Positions 40,742 to 50,137 of a stretch of 64,000 nucleotides of DNA are shown here, piece after piece. Position 1 is the stretch's first letter, and each line of letters opens with the position of its first letter. The DNA comes from Jejuia pallidilutea (GTDB taxonomy: Bacteria; Bacteroidota; Bacteroidia; Flavobacteriales; Flavobacteriaceae), in assembly GCF_002973595.1 (NCBI RefSeq), contig NZ_PVEO01000001.1, forward strand, positions 744,001 through 808,000. Direction: 5' to 3'. The notes under the pieces were generated by a model, which was given only the letters and a program-made list of their open reading frames with translations, was not told where the DNA came from and did not search any database. Position numbers and translations under genes: made by a program.

Positions 40742-41182
40742 CTAAACTTTCTTTATAACGTTTGTAACTATTCCCCAAATAACAAAATTGTTATCTTCTG
40801 TTATTTTTATTGGGTTATAACTTGGGTTTTCTGGCTGTAACCAAATAGTACCATTTTCAACTTTTAAACGCTTAACTGTAAACTCGCCATCTAGGAAACA
40901 CACAGCTATTTTATTGTGTGTTGGCTCTAAACTTCGATCTATTACCAGCAAATCGTCATCATCGAGTCCAGCTCCAATCATAGATTGTCCGCTTACGCGT
41001 GCAAAAAAAGTAGCCTCCTTGTTTTTTACAAGTTCATTGTCTAAAGATAACCGCTGTTCTTTAAAATCATCTGCTGGAGAAGGAAATCCAGCTGATATTC
41101 CCATATCAAAGAAAGATGCGCCAGAATTTTTTAAAATCCTAGGTTTAAAAAAAGTAAGATTTTTAGATTTATGTAATATCAT
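40742..41182 (-). CDS. umuD: UmuD-like S24 autoprotease, orphan
   Basis: 146 residues. The Ala-Gly cleavage site (SAGFPSPADD) near residue 34 and the catalytic dyad, Ser in SGQSM and Lys in FTVKRL, are both present, so self-cleavage should work. In other bacteria UmuD' plus UmuC forms translesion polymerase V, induced by SOS. No umuC is beside it, which is unusual. It could partner with an umuC elsewhere or act as a small LexA-like regulator, but it lacks a DNA-binding domain. Confidence 0.85.
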   Translation of the reverse strand: MILHKSKNLTFFKPRILKNSGASFFDMGISAGFPSPADDFKEQRLSLDNELVKNKEATFFARVSGQSMIGAGLDDDDLLVIDRSLEPTHNKIAVCFLDGEFTVKRLKVENGTIWLQPENPSYNPIKITEDNNFVIWGIVTNVIKKV

Positions 41183-41268
41183 TCTACACCAATGCTATTA
41201 AGATGAAGTTTATTTAAAGTTAATAAATATTTCAAACTATTAACTCATTCTAAAAACGTTTATCGCAC

Positions 41269-41302
41269 AAAAAAGTCGAGATATTATAACCTCGACTTTT
41301 TT
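41269..41302 (-). terminator. Rho-independent terminator of the exbB/exbD operon
   Basis: Perfect 12-bp stem AAAAAAGTCGAG/CTCGACTTTTTT with 10-nt loop. On the minus strand it follows the stop at 41326 by ~25 bp. Confidence 0.85.
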
Positions 41303-41325
41303 AAAAATATTAAGATTATTTTTAT

Positions 41326-41805
41326 CTACCTCATATTCGTTAAGGCATCGCCTACCCCAGTAGTGTAATTGATTTTCAAAGCATTTACTTTTCTTAGCTC
41401 TTGCTTTACATCTCCTACTATACCCATATTAGCATCTCTATCTACTTTAAGTGAAACTGTTAAAAATGGTATTAACTCTTCTCTTAAGGCTGCACGTTCT
41501 GCAGCGATAAAAGCGGCTACATCACTTACTGAAGCAAAATCGTCGTTCAACTGAATTCTTGCTTCTGTACCATACTTCTTATAATTTTCACTTGGTTTAC
41601 CCATGTAAATGTAGCTAACTGGATTCTTCTTGTCTAGTTTTTCAACTTGATCTGCTACTGGTAGTGAATTTTTTATTTTTAGTGTATCTTCTCTCATTAC
41701 GGTAGCTACCATAAAAAAGAATAATAACATAAAAACAATATCAGGTAAAGACGCCGTATTAATTGGTGCTAACCCTCCATCTTTTTTCTTTTTAAACTTA
41801 GACAT
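41326..41805 (-). CDS. ExbD/TolR-type biopolymer transport protein (second copy)
   Basis: 159 residues. Short cytoplasmic N-terminus rich in Lys, one membrane helix with the proton-path Asp in SLPDIVFMLLFFFMVAT, then a periplasmic domain. It couples the proton motive force with ExbB. Last gene of a four-gene cluster: exbB, 4-TM protein, exbD (202 residues), exbD (159 residues). Confidence 0.92.
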   Translation of the reverse strand: MSKFKKKKDGGLAPINTASLPDIVFMLLFFFMVATVMREDTLKIKNSLPVADQVEKLDKKNPVSYIYMGKPSENYKKYGTEARIQLNDDFASVSDVAAFIAAERAALREELIPFLTVSLKVDRDANMGIVGDVKQELRKVNALKINYTTGVGDALTNMR

Positions 41806-41832
41806 ATTTTTAAGTTTTTAATTCTAATTTAT

Positions 41833-42441
41833 TTATTCTACTACTTCAGAGAGTTTCTGTGGAATTTCTGTTTTTATTTGATCAATAAGATCTTTTAACT
41901 TAGTCTTATTTCCACTCCATCTCACATCTTTATGCAATTCTTGCATTTCTTGGAAATTCATATTTGGAAAACCCCTAGAGGCTCCTATTTCTAGAGCCCT
42001 CCTGTTTCTTAATTCGTTGTAGGCTGCAACCAATTCATTTTGTACCGATATGTAGGCTGCATATGAAGTTTCACGATCGTTTTTCAAAGAAATAATAGCC
42101 TTATCTGGGTTATCAGATGACTTTGGATCCCTTGCACCCTTACAAAAAGAACAGGTACCATCGCCATTATTATCTAAAAACTCTCTAGCGGCTTTTCTTA
42201 AATCTTTAATCTCCATTGGCTCATCTTCAACAAGCAATCTGTCTTGTTTGTTTACTAGAACCGTAAAGATGTTTTTCTGCTTTATTATTGGCGGTTCGGT
42301 ATTGTCTTCCATTGGAGGAAGTTTACGGTTAATACCAGAATCTTTCTCTATGGTAGTTGTTACCAAGAAGAATATCAATAATAAGAAAGCAATGTCGGCC
42401 ATTGAGCCTGCATTAACTTCAGGTGCTGCTCGTTTTGCCAT
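41833..42441 (-). CDS. ExbD/TolR-type biopolymer transport protein with CxxC insertion
   Basis: 202 residues. The membrane helix with the key Asp in GSMADIAFLLLIFFLVTT is followed by a periplasmic domain with an unusual insertion DGTCSFCKGARD (CxxC, near residue 98). The insertion may hold a disulfide or bind metal; this is inference. It overlaps none of its neighbours and starts 3 bp after the 4-TM gene stop. Confidence 0.9.
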   Translation of the reverse strand: MAKRAAPEVNAGSMADIAFLLLIFFLVTTTIEKDSGINRKLPPMEDNTEPPIIKQKNIFTVLVNKQDRLLVEDEPMEIKDLRKAAREFLDNNGDGTCSFCKGARDPKSSDNPDKAIISLKNDRETSYAAYISVQNELVAAYNELRNRRALEIGASRGFPNMNFQEMQELHKDVRWSGNKTKLKDLIDQIKTEIPQKLSEVVE

Positions 42442-42443
42442 AA

Positions 42444-42878
42444 TTATTTAATCATTTTTTTAACTCCGTAAAACAACATCGAAAGGCCAGCAATAACAAT
42501 TAGGAAATAAAACAAGTACAGTCCTGCTCCTAATAATTTTGATCCGCCTTCTGATAATGTTCCACCATCTTTTAAAGGTGTTTCTACACCCTTAGCTAAT
42601 CCAAAATAACAAATCACTGCTAACAAAGCGAATAAACCTAAACTTCTTAGGGTACTTTTAAGTGTGTCTGGATTTGTTAAAATATTTTTTAAGCTGAATA
42701 TAACAACAAATGCTAGAGTTAAACCTAATATAATATATCCTATATACATAATAGAGTTAACAGAACTACTGGCATCTCCTGCTTTTACAGCATCGTCTCC
42801 TGCTGATATTATCATTGCTAGAAATGCTATGGAAAGAATTCCAACAATGGCTAATACTATGGTTAATATTTTTTTCAT
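42444..42878 (-). CDS. Small four-helix membrane protein of the ExbB/ExbD cluster
   Basis: 144 residues, four predicted membrane segments (residues ~5-25, 42-62, 78-96 and 118-140). No known domain. It sits between exbB (22 bp gap) and exbD (3 bp gap), so it is very likely part of the same proton-driven motor. It may be an extra subunit of that complex. Confidence 0.8.
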   Translation of the reverse strand: MKKILTIVLAIVGILSIAFLAMIISAGDDAVKAGDASSSVNSIMYIGYIILGLTLAFVVIFSLKNILTNPDTLKSTLRSLGLFALLAVICYFGLAKGVETPLKDGGTLSEGGSKLLGAGLYLFYFLIVIAGLSMLFYGVKKMIK

Positions 42879-42899
42879 AATAGTTACAATTTTAAATTA

Positions 42900-43673
42900 T
42901 TACTTCTTGTGTCTGATAAGCATATCCATTAAAGAGATAGAAGAATCTTCCATGTCGTTAACTATGCTATCAATTTTAGCAATAATATAATTGTAAAATA
43001 TTTGAAGAATAATTGCTACAATAAGACCAAATACCGTTGTTAAAAGTGCTACTTTAATACCACCTGCTACTAACGAAGGGTTCATGTCACCTGCAGCCTC
43101 AATTTTATCAAATGCTTGAATCATACCGATTACAGTACCCATGAAACCAAGCATTGGCGCTAGTGCGATAAATAAAGAAATCCAAGAAACATTTTTCTCT
43201 AGTTGTCCCATTTGTACACCACCATAAGCTACAACAGCTTTTTCAGCAGCTTCAATACCTTCATCTGTTCTATCTAAACCTTGATAGAAAATAGAGGCGA
43301 TAGGTCCTTTTGTGTTTCTACAAACTTCCTTCGCAGCTTCAACACCTCCAGAAGCTAGAGCGTCTTCTACATTTTGAGTTAACTTTTTTGTGTTTGTTGT
43401 AGAAAGGTTTAAAAAGATAATTCTCTCAATAGCAATTGCTAATCCAAGAATTAAACACAACAATACAATACCCATAAAGCCTGGGCCTCCTTCAATAAAA
43501 CGCTTTTTTAATCCTTGATGAAAGCCAAGTTCTTCAGCTGGTGCTGCTTCTTCGCTATCTTGAGTAGTTACAACAGTTGTAGCAGCAGTATTAACTGTTG
43601 CGTTAGTAGTTGCATTTGCAGTTCCAAATACCATCATTCCTGTAATGGCAAGGATAGAAAATAATCTTTTCAT
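42900..43673 (-). CDS. MotA/TolQ/ExbB proton channel
   Basis: 257 residues. N-terminal signal-like helix (GMMVFGTANA), a linker with repeated Thr/Ala/Val, then three membrane segments. Conserved TolQ/ExbB parts are GFMGTVIGMIQAFDKIEAAG and GGIKVALLTTVFGL. It energises TonB or a comparable envelope machine. A -7-like TAtcTTTA on the minus strand at 43706-43713 precedes it by ~33 bp. Confidence 0.93.
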   Translation of the reverse strand: MKRLFSILAITGMMVFGTANATTNATVNTAATTVVTTQDSEEAAPAEELGFHQGLKKRFIEGGPGFMGIVLLCLILGLAIAIERIIFLNLSTTNTKKLTQNVEDALASGGVEAAKEVCRNTKGPIASIFYQGLDRTDEGIEAAEKAVVAYGGVQMGQLEKNVSWISLFIALAPMLGFMGTVIGMIQAFDKIEAAGDMNPSLVAGGIKVALLTTVFGLIVAIILQIFYNYIIAKIDSIVNDMEDSSISLMDMLIRHKK

Positions 43674-43747
43674 GTTCTAAATCTTAATTTTATTAGTTAA
43701 AGTGTTAAAGATATAAAAAATACAATTAAAAACTAAATATAATTGTG

Positions 43748-43835
43748 CAGAGAGGAAGGGATTCGAACCCTCGATACCCTTTTGAGGTATACACACTTTC
43801 CAGGCGTGCGCCTTCGACCACTCGGCCACCTCTCT
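43748..43835 (-). tRNA. tRNA-Ser (GGA)
   Basis: 88 nt on the minus strand. Acceptor stem AGAGAGG/CCTCTCT, D arm GCCGAGTGGTCGAAGGC, anticodon loop CTGGAAA (GGA), a long type-II variable arm (GTATACC/GGGTATC), T loop TTCGAAT and discriminator G, the serine identity base. Confidence 0.95.
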
Positions 43836-43911
43836 GTGGCTTAATCGTAATTTTTAAGGGAGACCAAATAACAAAAAAAAAATCAAACAGTAAAGTGTTT
43901 AAGCGTTAAAT

Positions 43912-44946
43912 TTAGGCTATTTCTCCTCTTAACGATGTTTCAAACCTGTTTTTTAGATCTTCTTTTGAATAAGACGCTCCTAATAAGTACATTAGTTTAG
44001 CTATAGCAGATTCAGTCGTCATATCTTTTCCGGATATTACACCTATTTTTTTTAAATGACTACTGGTTTCGTATTGCCCCATATTTACACCACCTCCAAC
44101 ACATTGCGTAACATTTACAACATGTACGCCATTTGATATTGCATTTTTTAAAGCATCGACAAACCATTTATCTGTTGTACAATTTCCAGAACCATAGGTT
44201 TCTAGAATAACTGCTTTTAAGTTTGCTGTGTGCAGCACACTGTTTAAGTAAGCCTCATTCATTCCAGGAAATAGTTTAATTAAGGCAATATTAGTATCTA
44301 ATACTCTATGAACTTTCAAGCGAGTGTTTAATTTTGGTTTTAATAAATATTGGTGATTTATCTTTAAATGCACACCAGATTCTGCTAAACAAGGGTAGTT
44401 TAACGATTTGAATGCTTGAAAATGTTCTGCATTAATTTTTGTGGTACGATTGCCTCTATACAATTTATATTCAAAATACAAACATACTTCTCTTATAATG
44501 GGTTTGTTTTTATCGTTGTAAAGAGAGGCTATTTGTATAGATGTTATTAAATTTTCCTTAGCATCTGTTCTTAAATCTCCAATAGGCAATTGCGCTCCTG
44601 TAAAAACTACAGGTTTTGCTAAGTTTTCTAGCATAAAACTTAAGGCCGATGCAGTATAACTCATTGTATCACTCCCATGAAGCACAACAAAACCATCAAA
44701 ACTATTATAGTTTGATTCAATAATATCTGCAATTTGAATCCAGTGTTCAGGATTCATATTACTGGAATCTATCGGGCTATCAAAAGACACCGTTTCTATT
44801 TTACAGTCCAACAGTTTTAATTCTGGAATTTGTTTTAATAGATTATTAAAATTGAAAGCATGCAGAGCACCGGTTTCTACATCTTTTACCATACCAATAG
44901 TACCACCGGTATAAATTAATAATATGTTGGGCTTAGAAATACTCAT
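43912..44946 (-). CDS. ansA: Type I L-asparaginase (cytoplasmic)
   Basis: 344 residues. Hydrolyses asparagine to aspartate and ammonia. The N-terminal TGGTIGM (catalytic Thr) and VLHGSDTMSYTASAL (second Thr/Asp/Lys triad part) are both present, and ETYGSGNCTTD is the dimer-interface motif. No signal peptide. Its start overlaps the tatD stop by 4 bp (ATGA), so the two are translationally coupled. Confidence 0.95.
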   Translation of the reverse strand: MSISKPNILLIYTGGTIGMVKDVETGALHAFNFNNLLKQIPELKLLDCKIETVSFDSPIDSSNMNPEHWIQIADIIESNYNSFDGFVVLHGSDTMSYTASALSFMLENLAKPVVFTGAQLPIGDLRTDAKENLITSIQIASLYNDKNKPIIREVCLYFEYKLYRGNRTTKINAEHFQAFKSLNYPCLAESGVHLKINHQYLLKPKLNTRLKVHRVLDTNIALIKLFPGMNEAYLNSVLHTANLKAVILETYGSGNCTTDKWFVDALKNAISNGVHVVNVTQCVGGGVNMGQYETSSHLKKIGVISGKDMTTESAIAKLMYLLGASYSKEDLKNRFETSLRGEIA

Positions 44947-45710
44947 ATTTTAAAAATATCTTTTGAATTTTGAGTTGTAATTTCAGCTATATCTTCTACA
45001 GATGTATGGTAGATATTTGATAGTTTTTCTAATACATTAACAATGTAAGCACTCTCGTTGCGTTTACCTCTGTAGGGAACTGGAGACAAATATGGTGCAT
45101 CTGTTTCTAGAACAATATGTTTTAAACCAATTTGATTTAAAAACTTATCGATTTTTCCGTTTTTAAAAGTAACTACTCCACCTATACCTAATTTCATGTT
45201 ATAAGAAATAGCTTGGTGTGCCTGTTCTAAAGTGCCTGTAAAGCAATGGAAGATACCAAACAAATTTTCGTCTTTTTCAGTTTCTAATACTTCAAAAATT
45301 TCGTTAAAAGCTTCCCTACAATGAATTACTATAGGTAATCTGTACTTTTTTGCAAGTTGAATTTGATGCTTAAAAGCTTTTTGTTGAATACCAAGCGTTG
45401 TTTTATCCCAATACAAGTCTATTCCAATTTCCCCAACAGCATAAAACTGTCGTTTTTTTAGCATTTCTTCAACATGTAGCAATTCTTCCTCATAATCTTC
45501 CTTAACATGGGTAGGGTGCAAACCTATCATTAAAAAAATATTTTCGGGGTAATCGCTCTCTAATTTAAGCATTGCTTCAGTATACGTAGAATCTATTGCT
45601 GGTATAAAAAACCGGGTAACACCTTTTTTTATAGCACGGTTAATCATCTCGTGTCTGTCCTCATCAAAAGCTTCACTATATAAATGGGTATGGGTATCTG
45701 TTATTACCAA
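44943..45710 (-). CDS. TatD-family metal-dependent deoxyribonuclease
   Basis: 255 residues. TIM-barrel hydrolase with ITDTHTHL (metal His7 and His9 or equivalent), GEIGIDLYW (Glu), IVIHCREAF, FHCFTGT and LETDAPYLSP (Asp). TatD nucleases act in DNA repair or RNA turnover. First gene of a two-gene operon with asparaginase. A -7-like TAcTTTTA on the minus strand is at 45739-45746. Confidence 0.95.
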   Translation of the reverse strand: MVITDTHTHLYSEAFDEDRHEMINRAIKKGVTRFFIPAIDSTYTEAMLKLESDYPENIFLMIGLHPTHVKEDYEEELLHVEEMLKKRQFYAVGEIGIDLYWDKTTLGIQQKAFKHQIQLAKKYRLPIVIHCREAFNEIFEVLETEKDENLFGIFHCFTGTLEQAHQAISYNMKLGIGGVVTFKNGKIDKFLNQIGLKHIVLETDAPYLSPVPYRGKRNESAYIVNVLEKLSNIYHTSVEDIAEITTQNSKDIFKI

Positions 45711-45761
45711 GTGTATAAAGTTTAAATGAATTTTTCTGTAAAAGTAAACGATTTTATAGAT

Positions 45762-45769
45762 TATATTTG
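45762..45769 (+). promoter_or_regulatory. Bacteroidota -7 element (TATATTTG)
   Basis: Exact TAnnTTTG match 15 bp before the ATG at 45785, implying a very short leader. Confidence 0.6.
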
Positions 45770-45784
45770 CTTAAAACCTAACTG

Positions 45785-46228
45785 ATGGATATTTCGCTTC
45801 AAGATTTTCTTTTAAATAAAGCTTACACCAAAATTAAATTAAAGCTTACAAAAACAAACCACTTTGAAATTAAAGCAACAATTAATGGTGTAAAAGGCAG
45901 GTTTATTTTAGACACTGGCGCATCTAGCTCTTGTGTTGGTTTTGAAGCTATTGAGACTTTTAAATTAAAAGTAAAAGACTCTAAAATACTTGCTGCTGGC
46001 GCTGGCGCAATAGATATGGAAACCAAAATGTCTAGAAAAAATAAGATTAAAATAGGGAAATGGAATCATAACAAAGTGGTTTTAGTTTTATTTAATCTTG
46101 TTCATGTAAATACTGCATTAATAAACCATAACTCTAAACCTGTTGATGGTATTATTGGTGCCGATATTTTGAAAAAAGGTAAAGCCGTAATTGATTATGA
46201 GAAAAAATATTTATATTTAAAATTGTAA
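45785..46228 (+). CDS. Retropepsin-like aspartic protease (clan AA)
   Basis: 147 residues. FILDTGASSSCVGF places the catalytic Asp at residue 43, and VDGIIGADIL is the typical psi-loop toward the C-terminus. No signal peptide or transmembrane helix. Single-domain members dimerise to form the active site. Substrate unknown. The response regulator follows 48 bp downstream on the same strand, so they may be co-transcribed. Confidence 0.85.
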   Translation: MDISLQDFLLNKAYTKIKLKLTKTNHFEIKATINGVKGRFILDTGASSSCVGFEAIETFKLKVKDSKILAAGAGAIDMETKMSRKNKIKIGKWNHNKVVLVLFNLVHVNTALINHNSKPVDGIIGADILKKGKAVIDYEKKYLYLKL

Positions 46229-46276
46229 GTTTTTCAAACTTATTTTTATTAATAGCAAAAAATATCCCTAGACTAA

Positions 46277-46906
46277 ATGCATACATCTATAGTAATAGCA
46301 GATGATCATCCGCTAATGCTTCGTGGTTTAACAGACTTTTTAACTTCTAAAGGCTACAATATTTTAGGAAGTGCAGAAGACGGCAAAAGTGCTTACAACC
46401 TCATTGTAAAACACAAACCTAAAATTGCTATTCTAGATATTAGAATGCCTTTTAAAACAGGATTGGAAATAGCAGAGGAAGTACAAAAAAACAAACTGCC
46501 CACGAAAGTTATTCTTATTACTTTTGATAAAGAAGAGGATCTTTACGACCAAGCTTTAGAATATGGTGTATATGGATATATTTTAAAAGAATTTGCTATT
46601 GAAGAGATAGAAAATTGCATCTCTCATGTAGAAAACAACAAACCTTATTTTAGCGAAGAAATTGCACATTACCTAAAACACAACAGCAATAAACGCCCCA
46701 AAGAACTACAGTTACTCACAAAATCTGAGCTTAAAATTGTAAAGTTAATATCTGAAAACAAAACATCTCAAGAAATAGCCGAAGACTTATCTATTTCACC
46801 TAGAACTGTTGACAAACACAGAAGTAATATTGTATCTAAATTAGGGTTAGATAATAAGCCCACTTCATTATCAATTTGGGCAAATTTAAATAAGCCTTTT
46901 TTATAA
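46277..46906 (+). CDS. LuxR/NarL-family response regulator
   Basis: 209 residues. Receiver domain 1-120 with acidic pair Asp9/Asp10, phospho-acceptor Asp54 (IAILDIRMP) and conserved Lys in GYILKEF. The C-terminal helix-turn-helix is LLTKSELKIVKLISENKT...SISPRTVDKHRSNI. No histidine kinase lies beside it. The stop codon lies inside the palindrome 46905-46930, which could be a binding site for this regulator or its terminator. Confidence 0.93.
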   Translation: MHTSIVIADDHPLMLRGLTDFLTSKGYNILGSAEDGKSAYNLIVKHKPKIAILDIRMPFKTGLEIAEEVQKNKLPTKVILITFDKEEDLYDQALEYGVYGYILKEFAIEEIENCISHVENNKPYFSEEIAHYLKHNSNKRPKELQLLTKSELKIVKLISENKTSQEIAEDLSISPRTVDKHRSNIVSKLGLDNKPTSLSIWANLNKPFL

Positions 46907-46930
46907 AAATACGTAGAAGTACGTATTTTT
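46905..46930. promoter_or_regulatory. Palindrome A (AAAAATACGTA-gaag-TACGTATTTTT)
   Basis: Perfect 11-bp arms with a 4-nt spacer, overlapping the response-regulator stop. Its twin is at 47051-47076. It may be a dimer-binding operator; the A and T tracts also fit an intrinsic terminator for the upstream gene. Confidence 0.6.
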
Positions 46931-46948
46931 TACAACCTAGATATACTA

Positions 46949-46956
46949 TACTTTTA
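46949..46956 (+). promoter_or_regulatory. -7-like element of unit A (TACTTTTA)
   Basis: One mismatch to TAnnTTTG. It begins after an 18-bp gap from the end of palindrome A. The same spacing occurs in unit B. Confidence 0.45.
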
Positions 46957-46961
46957 CAGTG

Positions 46962-47029
46962 CTATTAATTAGTTCTTAGGGAGAATTATTAGAAAGTCCT
47001 AGATTATTAAATCTAGGGCTTTCGCTTTT
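46962..47029 (+). ncRNA. Candidate small RNA A with two hairpins
   Basis: Begins ~6 bp after the -7 element. Hairpin 1 is AGTTCT-TAGGG-AGAATT (46971-46987). Hairpin 2 is GAAAG-T-CCTAGAT / ATCTAGG-G-CTTTC (46992-47023), followed by TTTT, so it acts as a terminator. No open reading frame of note. Shares architecture and the CTATTAAT box with unit B. Confidence 0.5.
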
Positions 47030-47050
47030 ACACCTCTTTGCCTAACACAT

Positions 47051-47076
47051 AAAAATACGTACAACTGCGTATTTTT
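47051..47076. promoter_or_regulatory. Palindrome B (AAAAATACGTA-caac-TGCGTATTTTT)
   Basis: Same left arm and spacer length as palindrome A, with one change in the right arm that keeps a G.U pair at RNA level. A run of ten T's follows, so a terminator role is a real alternative. Confidence 0.6.
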
Positions 47077-47094
47077 TTTTTAAACTCTTACCCC

Positions 47095-47102
47095 TACATT
47101 TA
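47095..47102 (+). promoter_or_regulatory. -7-like element of unit B (TACATTTA)
   Basis: One mismatch to TAnnTTTG; 18 bp after palindrome B, exactly as in unit A. Confidence 0.45.
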
Positions 47103-47107
47103 CAGAA

Positions 47108-47176
47108 GCTATTAATCAATTCTTTTGAGAGAGAATTACCTGAAACTCTGTGCGGTACTAGCGCAGGGTTTCTTTT
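47108..47176 (+). ncRNA. Candidate small RNA B with two hairpins
   Basis: Hairpin 1 is AATTCT-loop-AGAATT (47118-47137). Hairpin 2 is GAAAC-T-CTG..GC / GC..CAG-G-GTTTC (47142-47172) followed by TTTT. Relative to unit A, stem pairs changed together (GAAAG/CTTTC to GAAAC/GTTTC), and the U.G pair at the same step is kept. This supports a conserved RNA structure. Confidence 0.5.
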
Positions 47177-47217
47177 AAAAATCTTAAGGGAAATCCTAAC
47201 TTAATTATTAATCCACT

Positions 47218-47319
47218 ATGAAAACTACAGACACTATCTTGGACAGATCGTTTGCAATTGGACTCGCAATTTTAGTCGTTGCTACTATTGCAATAAACCT
47301 ACTGGTTATTATTTTCTAA
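47218..47319 (+). CDS. 33-residue single-span membrane peptide
   Basis: ATG at 47218, stop TAA at 47317. Polar N-terminus (MKTTDTILDR), then about 22 hydrophobic residues (FAIGLAILVVATIAI... to the end). It follows the two structured units by ~40 bp and is closed by a strong terminator, so it is probably expressed. Size and topology fit small stress-regulated membrane proteins or type I toxin-like peptides; neither is proven. No ribosome-binding site is obvious, as is common in Bacteroidota. Confidence 0.55.
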   Translation: MKTTDTILDRSFAIGLAILVVATIAINLLVIIF

Positions 47320-47348
47320 ACTTTATTTTTATTTTAGTTAGTTAAAAT

Positions 47349-47386
47349 AAAAACCCCCGAAACATTAATGTTTCGGGGGTTTTTTA
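47349..47386. terminator. Strong bidirectional terminator
   Basis: Perfect palindrome AAAAACCCCCGAAACATT and its complement, 18-bp arms with no spacer, T-tracts on both strands. It lies between the small-peptide ORF (plus) and atpC (minus). Confidence 0.9.
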
Positions 47387-47407
47387 ATAAGTTTTATATA
47401 CTTTTTA

Positions 47408-47683
47408 TTAATCTGCTAAAACAATTAGTTTATTGTCTTTCATTTCTATGGTTCCAGAACTTATTGAAAGTGCAAACCCCTTACCAGTTTTTGTAAATTT
47501 AGGTGCCACCTCTTCATCTAGAACAATATTTCCTGAGATTTTTACTAACCCATCTTTTAATAAGGAAATAATTGGTGCGTGATTTTGAAGTATTTCAAAC
47601 TCACCATTCACACCTGGAACAGCAACAGCATCTACTTCCCCACTAAATAAAGTCGCTTCTGGCGATACAATTTCTAAATACAT
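47408..47683 (-). CDS. atpC: ATP synthase epsilon subunit, short form
   Basis: 91 residues, consisting of the N-terminal beta-sandwich domain (YLEIVSPEATLFSGEVDAVAVPG, split here at a motif level) with little or no C-terminal helical hairpin; E. coli epsilon has ~138. The loss of the inhibitory C-terminal helices is common in Bacteroidota. Together with atpD it forms the isolated atpD-atpC pair typical of this phylum; the rest of the ATP synthase operon is not in the window. Confidence 0.93.
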   Translation of the reverse strand: MYLEIVSPEATLFSGEVDAVAVPGVNGEFEILQNHAPIISLLKDGLVKISGNIVLDEEVAPKFTKTGKGFALSISSGTIEMKDNKLIVLAD

Positions 47684-47689
47684 ATCTCT

Positions 47690-47724
47690 TAGTTATGAGT
47701 TACGAGTTAGAAGTTATGAGTTAC
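47690..47724. repeat. Direct micro-repeat (AGTTATGAGTTAC twice)
   Basis: Identical 13-mers at 47691 and 47712, with a related GAGTTAG between them, all with 21-bp period. This kind of filler is frequent between flavobacterial genes. It lies between atpD and atpC. Confidence 0.6.
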
Positions 47725-47760
47725 AATATTTGAACTCTAAATTCTTAACTCTGAACTTAA

Positions 47761-49272
<1,512 letters not shown>

Positions 49273-49329
49273 TTATGTGTTTAATATTATGCGATTTAAT
49301 TGATAAAAACCACTTTTAGTTTTCGCGTG

Positions 49330-49337
49330 CAAAGATA
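49330..49337 (-). promoter_or_regulatory. Bacteroidota -7 element of atpD (TATCTTTG)
   Basis: Exact TAnnTTTG match on the minus strand, about 60 bp before the atpD ATG. Confidence 0.6.
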
Positions 49338-49384
49338 TATTTTAAATTTTAAAATTAAAGTTGTTTTTTAGGTTTTTTACAATA

Positions 49385-49415
49385 AAAAAGCACCTTCGTT
49401 AAGAAAGTGCTTTTT
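49385..49415 (-). terminator. Terminator after rplY
   Basis: AAAAAGCAC/GTGCTTTTT stem with a short loop, ~20 bp after the rplY stop on the minus strand. Confidence 0.75.
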
Positions 49416-49434
49416 ACAATCGTTGTTAATAAAT

Positions 49435-50070
49435 TTATTCTTGAGACGTCTCTTCTGCAGTTGCTGCTTCTGCTCCTTCTTCACCTTCAATTTCTTCATC
49501 ATCATCGTCGTCTTCAATAATAGCAGTTCTTGCTGTTTTAATTTGGCAAACCACTGTATTGTCTGAATGTAAAAAGGTATAGCCCTCTTTTGGCAAATCG
49601 CCTACCGCTACTTTATCTCCAATTTTAAGAGGTGTAATATCTATCTCTATAAAATCTGGTAAGTTAGCAGGAAGCGCCTTTATACGCAGCTTTCTGTTGT
49701 TTTTTCTTAAAACACCACCATTTTTAACACCTCTGGAATTACCCACAAGGTTTACAGGAATGTTTAATGCAATTTCTTTATCCTCGAATAATTGGTAGAA
49801 GTCTACATGTAAAATTCTATCTGTTACTGGGTGAAATTGTAAATCTTGAAGTACAGCGTTAAAAGTAACGCCATTGTCTAGCTCAATCACAACTGTATGC
49901 GCATTGGGCGTGTATACAAGTTTAGAGAAAGCCAATTCTGGTGCAGAGAAATGTACTGGCTTATCTCCTCCGTATAATACGCAAGGAACCTGACCAGCAT
50001 TACGTAAGGCTTTTGTTGCTTTTTTGCCCACGCTTTCTCTTTGAGATCCGTTGATTGTAATTGATTTCAT
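49435..50070 (-). CDS. rplY: 50S ribosomal protein L25 (Ctc-type)
   Basis: 211 residues. The N-terminal 5S-rRNA-binding L25 domain ([20 protein letters not shown]) is joined to the Ctc C-terminal domain; a long acidic tail ([12 protein letters not shown]) ends the protein. It lies downstream of prs, a conserved pair. Confidence 0.96.
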   Translation of the reverse strand: MKSITINGSQRESVGKKATKALRNAGQVPCVLYGGDKPVHFSAPELAFSKLVYTPNAHTVVIELDNGVTFNAVLQDLQFHPVTDRILHVDFYQLFEDKEIALNIPVNLVGNSRGVKNGGVLRKNNRKLRIKALPANLPDFIEIDITPLKIGDKVAVGDLPKEGYTFLHSDNTVVCQIKTARTAIIEDDDDDEEIEGEEGAEAATAEETSQE

Positions 50071-50137
50071 AATTGTTTTATATAAATAATTTAATTAATA
50101 TTCTTTTTTTCTCCTTTTATCGATAAACAAAGGAGGA

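Noticed and set aside
46905-47076. Interpreting the two palindromes as a CRISPR-like or mobile repeat
   Set aside because: Only two copies, unequal intervening sequence and clear promoter and hairpin elements between them.
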